Source of the DNA: REBR01 sp033721915 | GTDB lineage: Bacteria; Pseudomonadota; Gammaproteobacteria; Pseudomonadales; Oleiphilaceae | NCBI GenBank assembly: GCA_033721915.1 | Contig: JAWWAC010000001.1 | Location: forward strand, 1 to 64,000 | DNA: 64,000 nucleotides | Reading direction: 5' to 3' | Part shown: one piece after another, positions 9,414-16,762 of the stretch | Layout of the letters: each line of letters starts with the position of its first letter | Numbering within the stretch: the first letter of the stretch is position 1 | The notes under the pieces: generated by a model | What the model was told of the DNA's origin: nothing | The model's database searches: none | Seen by the model: the letters and a program-made list of their open reading frames with translations, nothing else | Position numbers and translations under genes: made by a program

Positions 9414-10489
9414 TGCCGCACCTCCACCGGATCCGCCTCCGCCAGACGGGTCATGCCCGCGTACACCACCCGATCCCCTTCCGACAGGGTGCCGGCGGCC
9501 ACCACCACCTGCTCGCCCATCAGGCGCAGCAGTGTCACCGGCACCCGGTAGGCCCGTCCGCCTTCCAGGCGGAACACACTGGCCCCGTCACTGGAGCGCA
9601 TCACGGCGAGCACCGGCAGGCGCAGCTCCCCTCTCAGGCGGGGCGTTACGCCTACCTCCACCGGCACACCGTGCTGCAGTCTGTCACCGGTCAGCACCAC
9701 CTTTACCGGGTGCAACTCGCCACGGGCCGAGCCGGGCTGGCTGATTTCGCTGATACGCCCCTGCTCCGGCCCCTGGCGGCGGTCCTGCACCGACCACACC
9801 GGTACTGGCTGGCCCACCACCATGTCCGAGAGCAAATGGGCCGGCAGCCGCACCTCCACCTCACGCCCGGCGGGGGATGAGAGCCCCATGACGCCCTGTC
9901 CTGCGCTGACAAATTCGTCCTCCTCCACCAGAAGCGACTGTATCCGCCCGGCAAAAGGGGCCCTCAGTTCGGTTTCCGCCAGCAGCTGACGGGTTTCCTC
10001 AAGGGCAGCCTCGGCGGTGGCCACGCTGGCCCTCAGGCCGTCCCGCTCGGCGGTAACCCGCTCCAGGGTCTGCTCCGCCACCAGGTCCCGTTCAAACAGC
10101 TGGCGGCTGCGCTCAAGTTCCCGCTCGCTCTGGGCCAGGCGGGTCTCAAGCTCCTTAAGCCGCGCCCTGGCGGAATCCCGGGCCGGTGCCAGTGCCGGGT
10201 TGTAGACCCGGGCCAGAAGCTGCCCCTGTTCCACCCTGTCCCCCAGCTCCACCGCCCGTTCACGCAGCACACCGCTGACCTGGAAGGTCAGAGTGGCCCT
10301 CTGGCGGGCCTGGACAATACCGGCAAAGCGCAGTGGCTGTGCCATGGCCTCGCCCCCCTCCACCGCCACGGCCCTCACCACCACCGGCTGCAGTGACTGT
10401 CCATCGGCGGATTCACTTTTCTCACAGCCTGCCAGCACCCCCGCCGTGATCAGCAGGGCCAGCAGCAGTGAGGGTCGGTAACAGGTCAT
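9410..10489 (-). CDS. RND efflux periplasmic adaptor, lipoprotein
   Basis: Membrane-fusion protein, about 359 aa, linking the RND permease to an outer-membrane channel. The start is the ATG before TCYRPSLLLALLITAG, preceded by GGAGAAAA; it gives a lipoprotein signal with lipobox LAGC, so the mature protein should be lipid-anchored at Cys. A beta-barrel/lipoyl region (RATLTFQVSGVL, then GDRVEQGQLLARV) flanks a long alpha-hairpin rich in Arg, Glu and Leu (about residues 95-160). The lipoyl half repeats at LRAPFAGRI. It is the first gene of the two-gene efflux operon, directly downstream of twin operators. Confidence 0.93.
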   Translation of the reverse strand: MTCYRPSLLLALLITAGVLAGCEKSESADGQSLQPVVVRAVAVEGGEAMAQPLRFAGIVQARQRATLTFQVSGVLRERAVELGDRVEQGQLLARVYNPALAPARDSARARLKELETRLAQSERELERSRQLFERDLVAEQTLERVTAERDGLRASVATAEAALEETRQLLAETELRAPFAGRIQSLLVEEDEFVSAGQGVMGLSSPAGREVEVRLPAHLLSDMVVGQPVPVWSVQDRRQGPEQGRISEISQPGSARGELHPVKVVLTGDRLQHGVPVEVGVTPRLRGELRLPVLAVMRSSDGASVFRLEGGRAYRVPVTLLRLMGEQVVVAAGTLSEGDRVVYAGMTRLAEADPVEVRQ

Positions 10490-10584
10490 GGGTTTTCTCC
10501 GGATGTTCACTGGCCAGTGGTGCCGCCGTGGTGATGGAAGGCCTTGCGCCACAGCCGGCGATGGATGATGATTCACTCTGGTTC

Positions 10585-10597
10585 TGACATAATGTCA
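10585..10597. promoter_or_regulatory. TetR-type operator 1
   Basis: TGACATAATGTCA, a perfect palindrome with 6-bp arms around a single central base. It shares the TGACA-N3-TGTCA core with operator 2. It overlaps the -10 region of the candidate efflux promoter. Confidence 0.65.
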
Positions 10598-10616
10598 TTC
10601 TTTGACACTTTGTCAA
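10589..10616 (-). promoter_or_regulatory. Candidate promoter of the efflux operon
   Basis: On the minus strand TTGACA (full -35 consensus) is followed after 16 nt by CATTAT (four of six for the -10). Both hexamers lie inside the twin palindromes, as expected for a repressed promoter. It is about 100 nt upstream of the adaptor start. Confidence 0.6.
10602..10616. promoter_or_regulatory. TetR-type operator 2
   Basis: TTGACACTTTGTCAA, a perfect palindrome with 6-bp arms and a 3-nt spacer. Its centre is 18 bp from that of operator 1 and it covers the -35 of the efflux promoter. It is also only 26 bp from the tetR start, so autorepression is likely. Confidence 0.65.
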
Positions 10617-10641
10617 CAAACCCATTCAAGAGAGTCCTCCC

Positions 10642-11283
10642 ATGCCCGAATCCCCTCAGACGCGACGCGCCCGGGAGAAGCAGGCCCGTTACGAGTCCAT
10701 ACTGGATGCCGCCGAGCGGGTTTTTACCGAACAGGGCTACGAGAAAACCGCCATGGAAGACATCGCACGACAGGCTCAGCTGAGCCGGGCCCTGCTGTAT
10801 GTGTACTTCCGGGACAAGGCGGCCATTCAGAGAGGGATCATGTTCCGGGCCGGTGAAAGCCTGCGTCAGCGCTTTACCCGGGCCTGTGACAGCGCCAGCA
10901 ACGGGCTGACCCGGATCGCCCACATGGGACAGGCCTATTACCGCTTCTCACTGGAGCAGCCGCTGTACTTCGAGGCACTGACCCAGGCCGCCAGCGCCCG
11001 CATGGAGGCGCCGGAGGAGGAGGCGCATTTGATGGCCTGCAAGGAGGAAGCCACCATGGCACTGATGGCGGGGGCCATCGAGCGGGGTCTTGAGGACGGT
11101 TCCATCAGCCGTGAGCGGATCCGGGATCCGCTGCAGACGGCCCTTTATCTGCGGGGGTCATTGCACGGGGTGATCATGCTCTGCCAGCAGAAGGCCCAGG
11201 CACCGGGGAGCCTGAGCGCCGTGGCGGACCAGCAGCTGGTGGCCCACACACTGCAGATGCTGACACTGTCACTGCAGCCCTGA
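10642..11283 (+). CDS. TetR/AcrR family transcriptional regulator
   Basis: 213-aa one-component repressor. The N-terminal HTH (about 10-60) shows the family signature: ILDAAERVFTEQGYEKTAMEDIARQAQLSRALLYVYFRDK. Written in parts, the recognition segment is LSRALLYVYF. The C-terminal part is a helical ligand-binding domain of normal size. It is divergent from the RND operon, and two tandem palindromes lie in the shared intergenic region, so local control of the pump and of itself is the natural reading. The inducer is unknown. Confidence 0.93.
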   Translation: MPESPQTRRAREKQARYESILDAAERVFTEQGYEKTAMEDIARQAQLSRALLYVYFRDKAAIQRGIMFRAGESLRQRFTRACDSASNGLTRIAHMGQAYYRFSLEQPLYFEALTQAASARMEAPEEEAHLMACKEEATMALMAGAIERGLEDGSISRERIRDPLQTALYLRGSLHGVIMLCQQKAQAPGSLSAVADQQLVAHTLQMLTLSLQP

Positions 11284-11356
11284 GCGGATGAACAGACCTG
11301 AGCGTGACAACAGGAGCCCTGCGCCTGATCGACAGAGTCCGATACCCGCCCCGGCC

Positions 11357-12427
11357 CTAACCGGGCACGTCCACCACCTGGTAGGCCCCCTCCAGCCAGG
11401 CCCGTATTTCCCGGGCAGCCGGGTCCTGGAATGGGGCGTAACGGGCCCTTAACCGTTCCCTGACACCGGCACCCAGACCCTCCAGCCCGGTGTCCTGCAG
11501 CCGCTGCAGATCCTCACTGACCAGTGCCGCCAGTGGCTCACCCAGCACCGTCTCCATGGCCTCGCGGGTGGCGGCGGCGTAGCCGTATTCCTCTCCCAGG
11601 CGATACAGGGCCGGCAGCGTCAGTGCCGGTATGGCCGTGAGGGTCGGCTGCAGTGCCGGGTTGATGCCGTGGCCGGCCACCTCCCCGGCCAGCTCCGCGC
11701 CGCGCCCGGTAAAGCCCCGCAAATGCAGATGACGGCTCATGCGGGCTCCGTCATTGACCGGGTAGTTGTCCCACAGGAAGGGCTTGCGGCCCAGCCGCCG
11801 GGCCACCTCACGCAGGTGGCCGGCGCGGATTTCATGGGGGCAGATTTCCTCACCGGCCCAGAACACCTGGATGGCGGGGTCCAGATGGTGGCCCAGCTGA
11901 TCCAGGTAATCCGCCGGGCGCTGGCCGTAAAGACGGTCCAGCATGGGGTCGTCGGAATAATAGCTGGGGCAGACAAACAGCCGCTGCGCCTGGCTGCGCT
12001 CAGCTACCCAGTGGGCCAGACGGGCCTGGTCGCGCGCCGGCGAGGCACCTGACATGGGGGCATCATCAAACAGCAGCGCCAGGTCCACGATCCCCACCCG
12101 GTCCAGTGCCGCCAGCTTGCCCTCAAGCGCCTGCCGGGTCTCACTGTCAAAGTCATCCAGTGCGTCCAGTGGACTCAACCCCACACCGAAGCGCCATCCG
12201 GCATCACGGCAGAAGGCGGCAAAATCCGCCAGTCGGGACAGTTCCCCCGGGGTGAACGGACGGCGCCACTGCCCGCGCAGGGATTCATCCCCCTTGGGGG
12301 CGTAGAGGTAGAAGCCGAAACCCGCCGGAGCCAGCCGGCCAACCAGGTCGCGCCGTTGCGACCAGTGCCATTCAGGCTGGCTGGCGGTGCGGTAGAAGCC
12401 TTCAATAATGCCCAGTTCCGGAACCAT
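11357..12427 (-). CDS. GH84-like beta-N-acetylglucosaminidase family protein
   Basis: About 356 aa. The N-terminal GIIEGFYRT matches the opening strand of the hyaluronidase/O-GlcNAcase (GH84) catalytic barrel. The paired aspartates in LALLFDDAP fit the two catalytic Asp of that family's substrate-assisted mechanism, and LWDNYPVND is a further family motif. ATG at 12427 is chosen because GAGAGG precedes it; the longer frame needs a TTG. No signal peptide is visible, so a cytoplasmic location is expected, unlike secreted hyaluronidases. Only the barrel and a short helical C-terminus are present. The natural substrate (O-GlcNAc, muropeptide sugar or other) is not known. Confidence 0.82.
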   Translation of the reverse strand: MVPELGIIEGFYRTASQPEWHWSQRRDLVGRLAPAGFGFYLYAPKGDESLRGQWRRPFTPGELSRLADFAAFCRDAGWRFGVGLSPLDALDDFDSETRQALEGKLAALDRVGIVDLALLFDDAPMSGASPARDQARLAHWVAERSQAQRLFVCPSYYSDDPMLDRLYGQRPADYLDQLGHHLDPAIQVFWAGEEICPHEIRAGHLREVARRLGRKPFLWDNYPVNDGARMSRHLHLRGFTGRGAELAGEVAGHGINPALQPTLTAIPALTLPALYRLGEEYGYAAATREAMETVLGEPLAALVSEDLQRLQDTGLEGLGAGVRERLRARYAPFQDPAAREIRAWLEGAYQVVDVPG

Positions 12428-12535
12428 GTCTTTCCTCTCAAGCAATGGCTGTTGGGGAGGTGTCTCTGGCCACTCCTGCCAGAGGCGGGCTAAGATAAGG
12501 CCCGCACAGCCCCCATACCCCTACAGGGAAGTATC

Positions 12536-13573
12536 ATGCCTGTTACCAAGGCCTCACTCCACCTTTCCGCACTGTGGGTCCTGGCCCTGTCACTGGCTTT
12601 GCTCACAGCCTGCACCAGCCCGTCAGAGCGCTATCAGGGCCCTGGCGATACCAGCCCCCGCCTGGAGCCAGAGCGGGTCATCGCCCATGACGGCTATGCC
12701 CTGAAGCTGCACCGCTGGACCCTGGACGAGCCCCGTGCCGTGGTGCTGGCACTGCACGGTTTCAATGATTACGGCGCCGCCTTCAGTGTCCTGGCAGAGC
12801 CTTTCAACGAACAGGGCATCAGCCTTTATGCCTACGACCAGAGGGGCTTTGGCGCCAGCGAGCCAAGGGGCTACTGGCCGGGCCATGACCGGATGGCCAG
12901 AGATGCGGCCACCACCGCCAGGCTGCTGCGGGCGCGTTACCCACGGCAACCCCTGTACCTGATGGGGGAAAGCATGGGCGGTGCTGTCGCCCTTCTGGCA
13001 CTGCAGCGGGAAGACATGCCGGAGCTGGCGGGCAGCCTGCTGCTGGCACCGGCCGTGTGGGGACATGACACCATGCCCTGGTACCAGCGTTTCGGCCTCT
13101 GGCTGGGCAGCCGACTGGCACCGGGGCTGTACCTGCCCAACGACCTGGGCTCATCACTGGGCATCGACATTGAGCCCAGCGATGACCGGGAGATGCTGCA
13201 GGCACTGGCCGAGGACCCCATGGTGCAGCAGGGGGCCCGCATTGGCACACTGGAGGGTCTCACCAGCCTGATGGACGTGGCCCTCTCCGCCAGTGAACAG
13301 CTGACCGGCCCGGCGCTGATCCTCTACGGAGACAACGACCAGATCATTCCGCCACCGCCGGTGTGCCGGATGCTGGAAGGATTGCCGGATCAGGAGGCCG
13401 CGAACTGGCGCATGAGCCTGTATCCCGGCGGCTACCATATGCTCACCCGCTACAGCGAGTCCGGTCAGGTGATCCGGGATATGCTGGCCTGGCTGGGTCA
13501 TGGCACGGACACCACCCTGCCCTCTGGCCATGAGGTGAATCGCCAGGAGGCCGTAGACGCACTTTGTGACTGA
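12536..13573 (+). CDS. Alpha/beta hydrolase, monoacylglycerol-lipase-like lipoprotein
   Basis: 345 aa. A lipoprotein signal peptide ends in LLTAC, so the enzyme should be anchored at Cys in the cell envelope. The catalytic core has LALHGFNDYG (oxyanion loop), the nucleophile elbow GESMGG, an acid Asp in LYGDNDQII and the His in PGGYHML, all as in monoacylglycerol lipases and lysophospholipases. The C-terminus continues about 30 residues past the His. It is monocistronic, divergent from the GH84-like gene. The likely role is release of fatty acids from mono- or lysolipids in the periplasm. Confidence 0.88.
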   Translation: MPVTKASLHLSALWVLALSLALLTACTSPSERYQGPGDTSPRLEPERVIAHDGYALKLHRWTLDEPRAVVLALHGFNDYGAAFSVLAEPFNEQGISLYAYDQRGFGASEPRGYWPGHDRMARDAATTARLLRARYPRQPLYLMGESMGGAVALLALQREDMPELAGSLLLAPAVWGHDTMPWYQRFGLWLGSRLAPGLYLPNDLGSSLGIDIEPSDDREMLQALAEDPMVQQGARIGTLEGLTSLMDVALSASEQLTGPALILYGDNDQIIPPPPVCRMLEGLPDQEAANWRMSLYPGGYHMLTRYSESGQVIRDMLAWLGHGTDTTLPSGHEVNRQEAVDALCD

Positions 13574-13714
13574 CTTCCCATATTCATACGAACAGGCGCA
13601 CATTACCTTGAATTCGCCGGACCAGCAGGCCGAGCATGTCAGTATGAAAACGTTTTAACGCCCCTTCAGCAGCAACCCGGGAAGCCACCAGAAACGCAAC
13701 CCAGAGAAAGGAGT

Positions 13715-13792
13715 CTGGTCAGCAACGTCAGCGAGTCCATGCGGGTGATGCAGGAGGAAATCTTCGGCCCGGTGCTGCCCGTCGTCCCCTGA
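13715..13792 (+). pseudogene. Aldehyde dehydrogenase remnant
   Basis: One frame encodes LVSNVSESMRVMQEEIFGP followed by VLPVVP and a stop. This is the conserved EEIFGP region of class 3 aldehyde dehydrogenases and resembles MMEEEIFGPLLPVL in the intact ALDH at 54.7 kb. Nothing upstream in the gap (13574-13714) or after the stop continues an ALDH, so about 26 codons of a lost or recombined gene remain. No start codon or ribosome site serves it. Confidence 0.7.
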
Positions 13793-13826
13793 GGGGGCTC
13801 CATGGTGTCGCGGGTCACGGCGGTCA

Positions 13827-14240
13827 TCAGGGCCTGACCCGCCCGCGCAGGGCTTTCTTGTCACCATGGCGGGTCTTTCGGTCCACACGGCGGCGCTGTG
13901 AGCCCCGGGTGGGTTTTGTGGGGCGGCGGATTTTCACGGTTTTGGTGGCCTGCAGGATCAACCCCCTCAGGCGCATCAGGGCATCCTCGCGGTTGAGTTC
14001 CAGGGTGCGATGGCTCTGGGCCTTGATGATAATCACCCCGTCACGGGTAATGCGCTGGTCCGACAGGGCCAGCAGACGCGCCTTGTAGAAAGGCGGCAGT
14101 GCCGAACGCTGGATATCAAAACGCAGGTGCACCGCCGAGGCCACCTTGTTGACGTTCTGCCCACCGGCGCCCTGGGCCCGTATCTGGGAGATTTCAATCT
14201 CCCAGTCGGCGATGGTGACGTGTTCCGAGATTTTCAGCAT
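13827..14240 (-). CDS. arfB: Alternative ribosome-rescue factor / peptidyl-tRNA hydrolase ArfB
   Basis: 137-aa codon-independent release factor that frees ribosomes stalled on non-stop mRNA. The catalytic GGQ loop is in IRAQGAGGQNVNKV near residue 27. The Lys/Arg-rich C-terminal tail (KTVKIRRPTKPTRGSQRRR and on) is the part known to enter the empty mRNA channel. ATG at 14240 gives the normal N-terminus MLKISEHV; the frame is open further upstream. It lies 59 nt downstream of the GST gene on the same strand. Confidence 0.94.
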   Translation of the reverse strand: MLKISEHVTIADWEIEISQIRAQGAGGQNVNKVASAVHLRFDIQRSALPPFYKARLLALSDQRITRDGVIIIKAQSHRTLELNREDALMRLRGLILQATKTVKIRRPTKPTRGSQRRRVDRKTRHGDKKALRGRVRP

Positions 14241-14299
14241 GGCGGAATCAGACCACAGCCAGAGCCTATCCTGCAAGGAACCAGACCCGCAAAGACGTT

Positions 14300-15214
14300 T
14301 TACTGCGCCCGGATGGAGAAGCCCTCACGGGGCAGATGCACATGCACCAGACCACAGCGGTCACTCTCACGGCTGATAATCCGCGACTGTGCGTCGCCCC
14401 CCACCAGAAGGCCGGTCACCGGTGTGCGTCCGTAATCGGCCGGGGCGATGCTCACGGGCTGCCCCATCAGGCTCTCCCCCTTGCGGCTCTCAATCACCCT
14501 GGGCTCGCTGTCACGGGCGATCTCAAGGGCTTCCTCGGCAGTGATTTCCCGGCTGTTGCCATGGCCAAAACCCCGCATGCGCTGCATCCAGTGATGCACC
14601 CGCGGATAGGATTCGGTCACGGGCTTTTCCGCCAGATCGCACACATACCAGAGGCTGTGGAAAGCGGCAAAATCGGCGTTGCAGGGCTGCTCGCCAAACA
14701 GGAAATCCTTCTCCAGCATGCGTTCCATGCGGGCCAGGTGCTCCTGGACACGGGCCCTTGAGGCTTTCGGCCCCAGGGCCTGGACTTTGGCCTTGCGGCC
14801 CATCTGGACCCGGTCCCTGAGAAACCGCATGGACTCGATCAGTGAGGTGCTCTTGATCAGTTTGCCCAACATGCGGCTGCCACTGGAGGACACCAGGCAG
14901 GCCAGGAAGATCTCCAGATCCACCTCACTGACAAAGTCCTGAACCTCACGGGGATTGTTCTCCAGTGCCAGCTCCGGCCTGCCGGAAAGACGGGCAATCT
15001 CGGTGGCGATGGTGCGGGTATCACAGAACAGGTCGGCCCCGATCTGGGCCACCGGAATCTTGCGGTAGCCACCCACCATTTCCGCCAGATCAGGCCTCGG
15101 CGGCAATTCACGCACCGACACCGACTGCCAGGACAGACCGGCATAGCCGAGCATCAGGCGGATCTTCTCGGAAAAGGGGGACAGGGCATAGTGATGCAGT
15201 ATCAGTGAGGACAC
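14300..15214 (-). CDS. Glutathione S-transferase family protein
   Basis: 304 aa. The N-terminal thioredoxin-like domain begins LILHHYALSPFSEKIRLML, where the Ser of SPFSEK sits at the usual glutathione-activating position, and continues with the cis-Pro motif KIPVAQI and a DTRTIATEI segment that follows the family's ExSxxI pattern. An all-helical C-terminal domain follows to about residue 220. The last 80 residues are an extra tail beyond the usual 200-230 aa, of unknown role. It is divergent from yebG. The conjugation or reduction substrate is unknown. Confidence 0.85.
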   Translation of the reverse strand: MSSLILHHYALSPFSEKIRLMLGYAGLSWQSVSVRELPPRPDLAEMVGGYRKIPVAQIGADLFCDTRTIATEIARLSGRPELALENNPREVQDFVSEVDLEIFLACLVSSSGSRMLGKLIKSTSLIESMRFLRDRVQMGRKAKVQALGPKASRARVQEHLARMERMLEKDFLFGEQPCNADFAAFHSLWYVCDLAEKPVTESYPRVHHWMQRMRGFGHGNSREITAEEALEIARDSEPRVIESRKGESLMGQPVSIAPADYGRTPVTGLLVGGDAQSRIISRESDRCGLVHVHLPREGFSIRAQ

Positions 15215-15251
15215 GGTTTTCTCCTTGGGCTCAGTGAGCTTTTCCTATAGA

Positions 15252-15267
15252 CTGTGTTCTTATACAG
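15252..15267 (+). promoter_or_regulatory. LexA (SOS) box upstream of yebG
   Basis: CTGTGTTCTTATACAG fits the gammaproteobacterial SOS box CTG-N10-CAG, with the flanking TA on the right as in the consensus. It lies 44 nt before the yebG start, and yebG is LexA-controlled in E. coli, so the position is meaningful. Confidence 0.75.
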
Positions 15268-15310
15268 TATCGGTCGCATCCGATCGGCTCATCGTCAGGA
15301 GACACAATGC

Positions 15311-15583
15311 ATGGCTGTAAAAGCACTCTACTACTCTGAGAGGGATGGTCTGGACATGGCACTGAAACAACCGGACAAAATGCTCTTTGCCAGCAAGGCC
15401 GAGGCGGATGCCCGTGACAGGGTCCTGGAACTCTCCATGGAGATCATGCTGTATCTGCAACAAAAGGTCGATGGTCTCTCGGAAACCCATGCCGAACAAT
15501 GCGCCCTGGCCATTGCCGAAGACAAGGAGCTTTTCCAGAAGGCGTTCCGCAAACCCGCCCTGCTGAACAGCCCAGAGAGCTGA
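15311..15583 (+). CDS. yebG: YebG family SOS-induced protein
   Basis: 90-aa small protein. The N-terminus MAVKALYYSERDG and the segment FASKAEADARDRVLEL match the YebG family (E. coli: MAVEVKYV, FTSKKEADAYD). The molecular function is not established; E. coli YebG is induced after DNA damage under LexA. The ATG at 15311 gives the conserved N-terminus. A LexA box lies just upstream, and the next gene converges from the other side. Confidence 0.85.
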   Translation: MAVKALYYSERDGLDMALKQPDKMLFASKAEADARDRVLELSMEIMLYLQQKVDGLSETHAEQCALAIAEDKELFQKAFRKPALLNSPES

Positions 15584-15605
15584 CCGGCCCCTGAGAAGGC
15601 ACCGC

Positions 15606-16604
15606 TCACTGGCTTTCACCCTGGTCTCCGGATGGCAGTCGCTGCTCACGGAACCGGGCCGGTGACTGGCCGCTCCAGCGGTGAAACGCCCTGGCAAAGG
15701 CCCTCTCATCATTGAACCCCAGCACCCCGGCCACCTCCACCAGCCGTTTCTCCCCCTGCAGCAGGCTTTCCGCCATGCGATAGCGGGCCGCATCCCGCAA
15801 CTGCTTGAAGGAGCACGACTCCACCGCCAGCTGACGGTTCAGGTGACGTCCGCTGACTCCCAGTGCCTCGGCCACCTTCTCCTTGCCCCAGTGGGGGTGC
15901 TGGCGCACCAGTGCCACCACCTGGGCGGACAGGTCTTTCTCCCCCAGGTCCCTGAGCATCTCATCGGCCCTCTGTCGCAATAAATCCCGCATGGCGGCAT
16001 TGGCCTGTATCAGCGGTATGGCCAGATCCCGCTCGCTCAGGCTGAGGCTGTAATGGGGCTGACTGAACACCACCTGGCACTGCAGCAGCTCACGGTAGCG
16101 CTTTTCCCGGTCCAGCGGGGCATGCATGAGGCTGACCCGGCGAGGCGTAAACACCTGCCCGCTGGTCCAGCGGGACAGATGCACCAGGCAGCCCAGCACC
16201 GCCTCGGCCCTGGGTGCAAGGGCAACCTGGTAGCCCGGCTGGTATTCCAGGCGCCGGCCACCGGGCTCGGACACCAGACGCAGCTGGCTGCCTTCACTGA
16301 TAATGGGGAAGTACTCCACCAGCGCCTCGATGGCGTCTCCCAGCGTGTCGCAGCTCATCAGCAGCAGGCCGACACTGTCGAGGTGGCCCACCTGAATCTC
16401 CAGTCCCACCCGCAGCCCGATCAGCGGGTCGCGGGCGTTCTCCCACAGATGCTGCCAGAGGCGATCCTGGCTGCTTAAGGGCACCCGCTCACCGGACTGA
16501 TTCAGGCGGGCCAGATCCGGCTCCGGCAACTCGATTCCGAGACGCACCGCCGCCTGAACAATGGCCTGGCTGAAGCGCAGTGTCACGGTGGGTGACTGGG
16601 ACAT
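15606..16604 (-). CDS. AraC family transcriptional regulator
   Basis: 332 aa. The N-terminal ~200 residues resemble the Arabinose_bd-like sensor domain of OruR/ArgR-type AraC proteins (GLRVGLEIQVGHLDSVGLLL, IISEGSQLRLVSEPGG). The C-terminal double HTH (about 230-325) carries VAEALGVSGRHLNRQL and the second-helix segment VAGVLGFNDERAFARAFHRW, followed by GQSPARFRE, the standard AraC signature. It is divergent from the flavin-monooxygenase operon with about 160 nt between them and is the obvious candidate activator. The inducer is unknown but probably is the pathway substrate. Confidence 0.92.
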   Translation of the reverse strand: MSQSPTVTLRFSQAIVQAAVRLGIELPEPDLARLNQSGERVPLSSQDRLWQHLWENARDPLIGLRVGLEIQVGHLDSVGLLLMSCDTLGDAIEALVEYFPIISEGSQLRLVSEPGGRRLEYQPGYQVALAPRAEAVLGCLVHLSRWTSGQVFTPRRVSLMHAPLDREKRYRELLQCQVVFSQPHYSLSLSERDLAIPLIQANAAMRDLLRQRADEMLRDLGEKDLSAQVVALVRQHPHWGKEKVAEALGVSGRHLNRQLAVESCSFKQLRDAARYRMAESLLQGEKRLVEVAGVLGFNDERAFARAFHRWSGQSPARFREQRLPSGDQGESQ

Positions 16605-16762
16605 AGTCGGGTCCTGTGTCGCGGATTCCTGCCGTAACCGCTTGCTCGGGAGGCTGCACGGGGTCCTGAATGAACCGGGTGAGGTCCCGTTTTCGCCGTT
16701 ACAGTGGCAACGAAATGGCTTATGGTCAGTACATAATAACAGTAACCACCAAGGAGCGCGTC

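Noticed and set aside
16705..16720. GG-N10-GC element before the flavin monooxygenase gene
   Set aside because: It partly fits sigma-54 (TGGCAA then TGGCT), but the adjacent regulator is AraC-type, no enhancer-binding protein gene is near, and GG-N10-GC is common by chance in this GC-rich DNA.
16605..16762. A definite sigma-70 promoter for the monooxygenase operon
   Set aside because: A CATAAT is present at 16732-16737, but no acceptable -35 lies 16-18 nt upstream; activator-dependent promoters often lack one, so I make no call.
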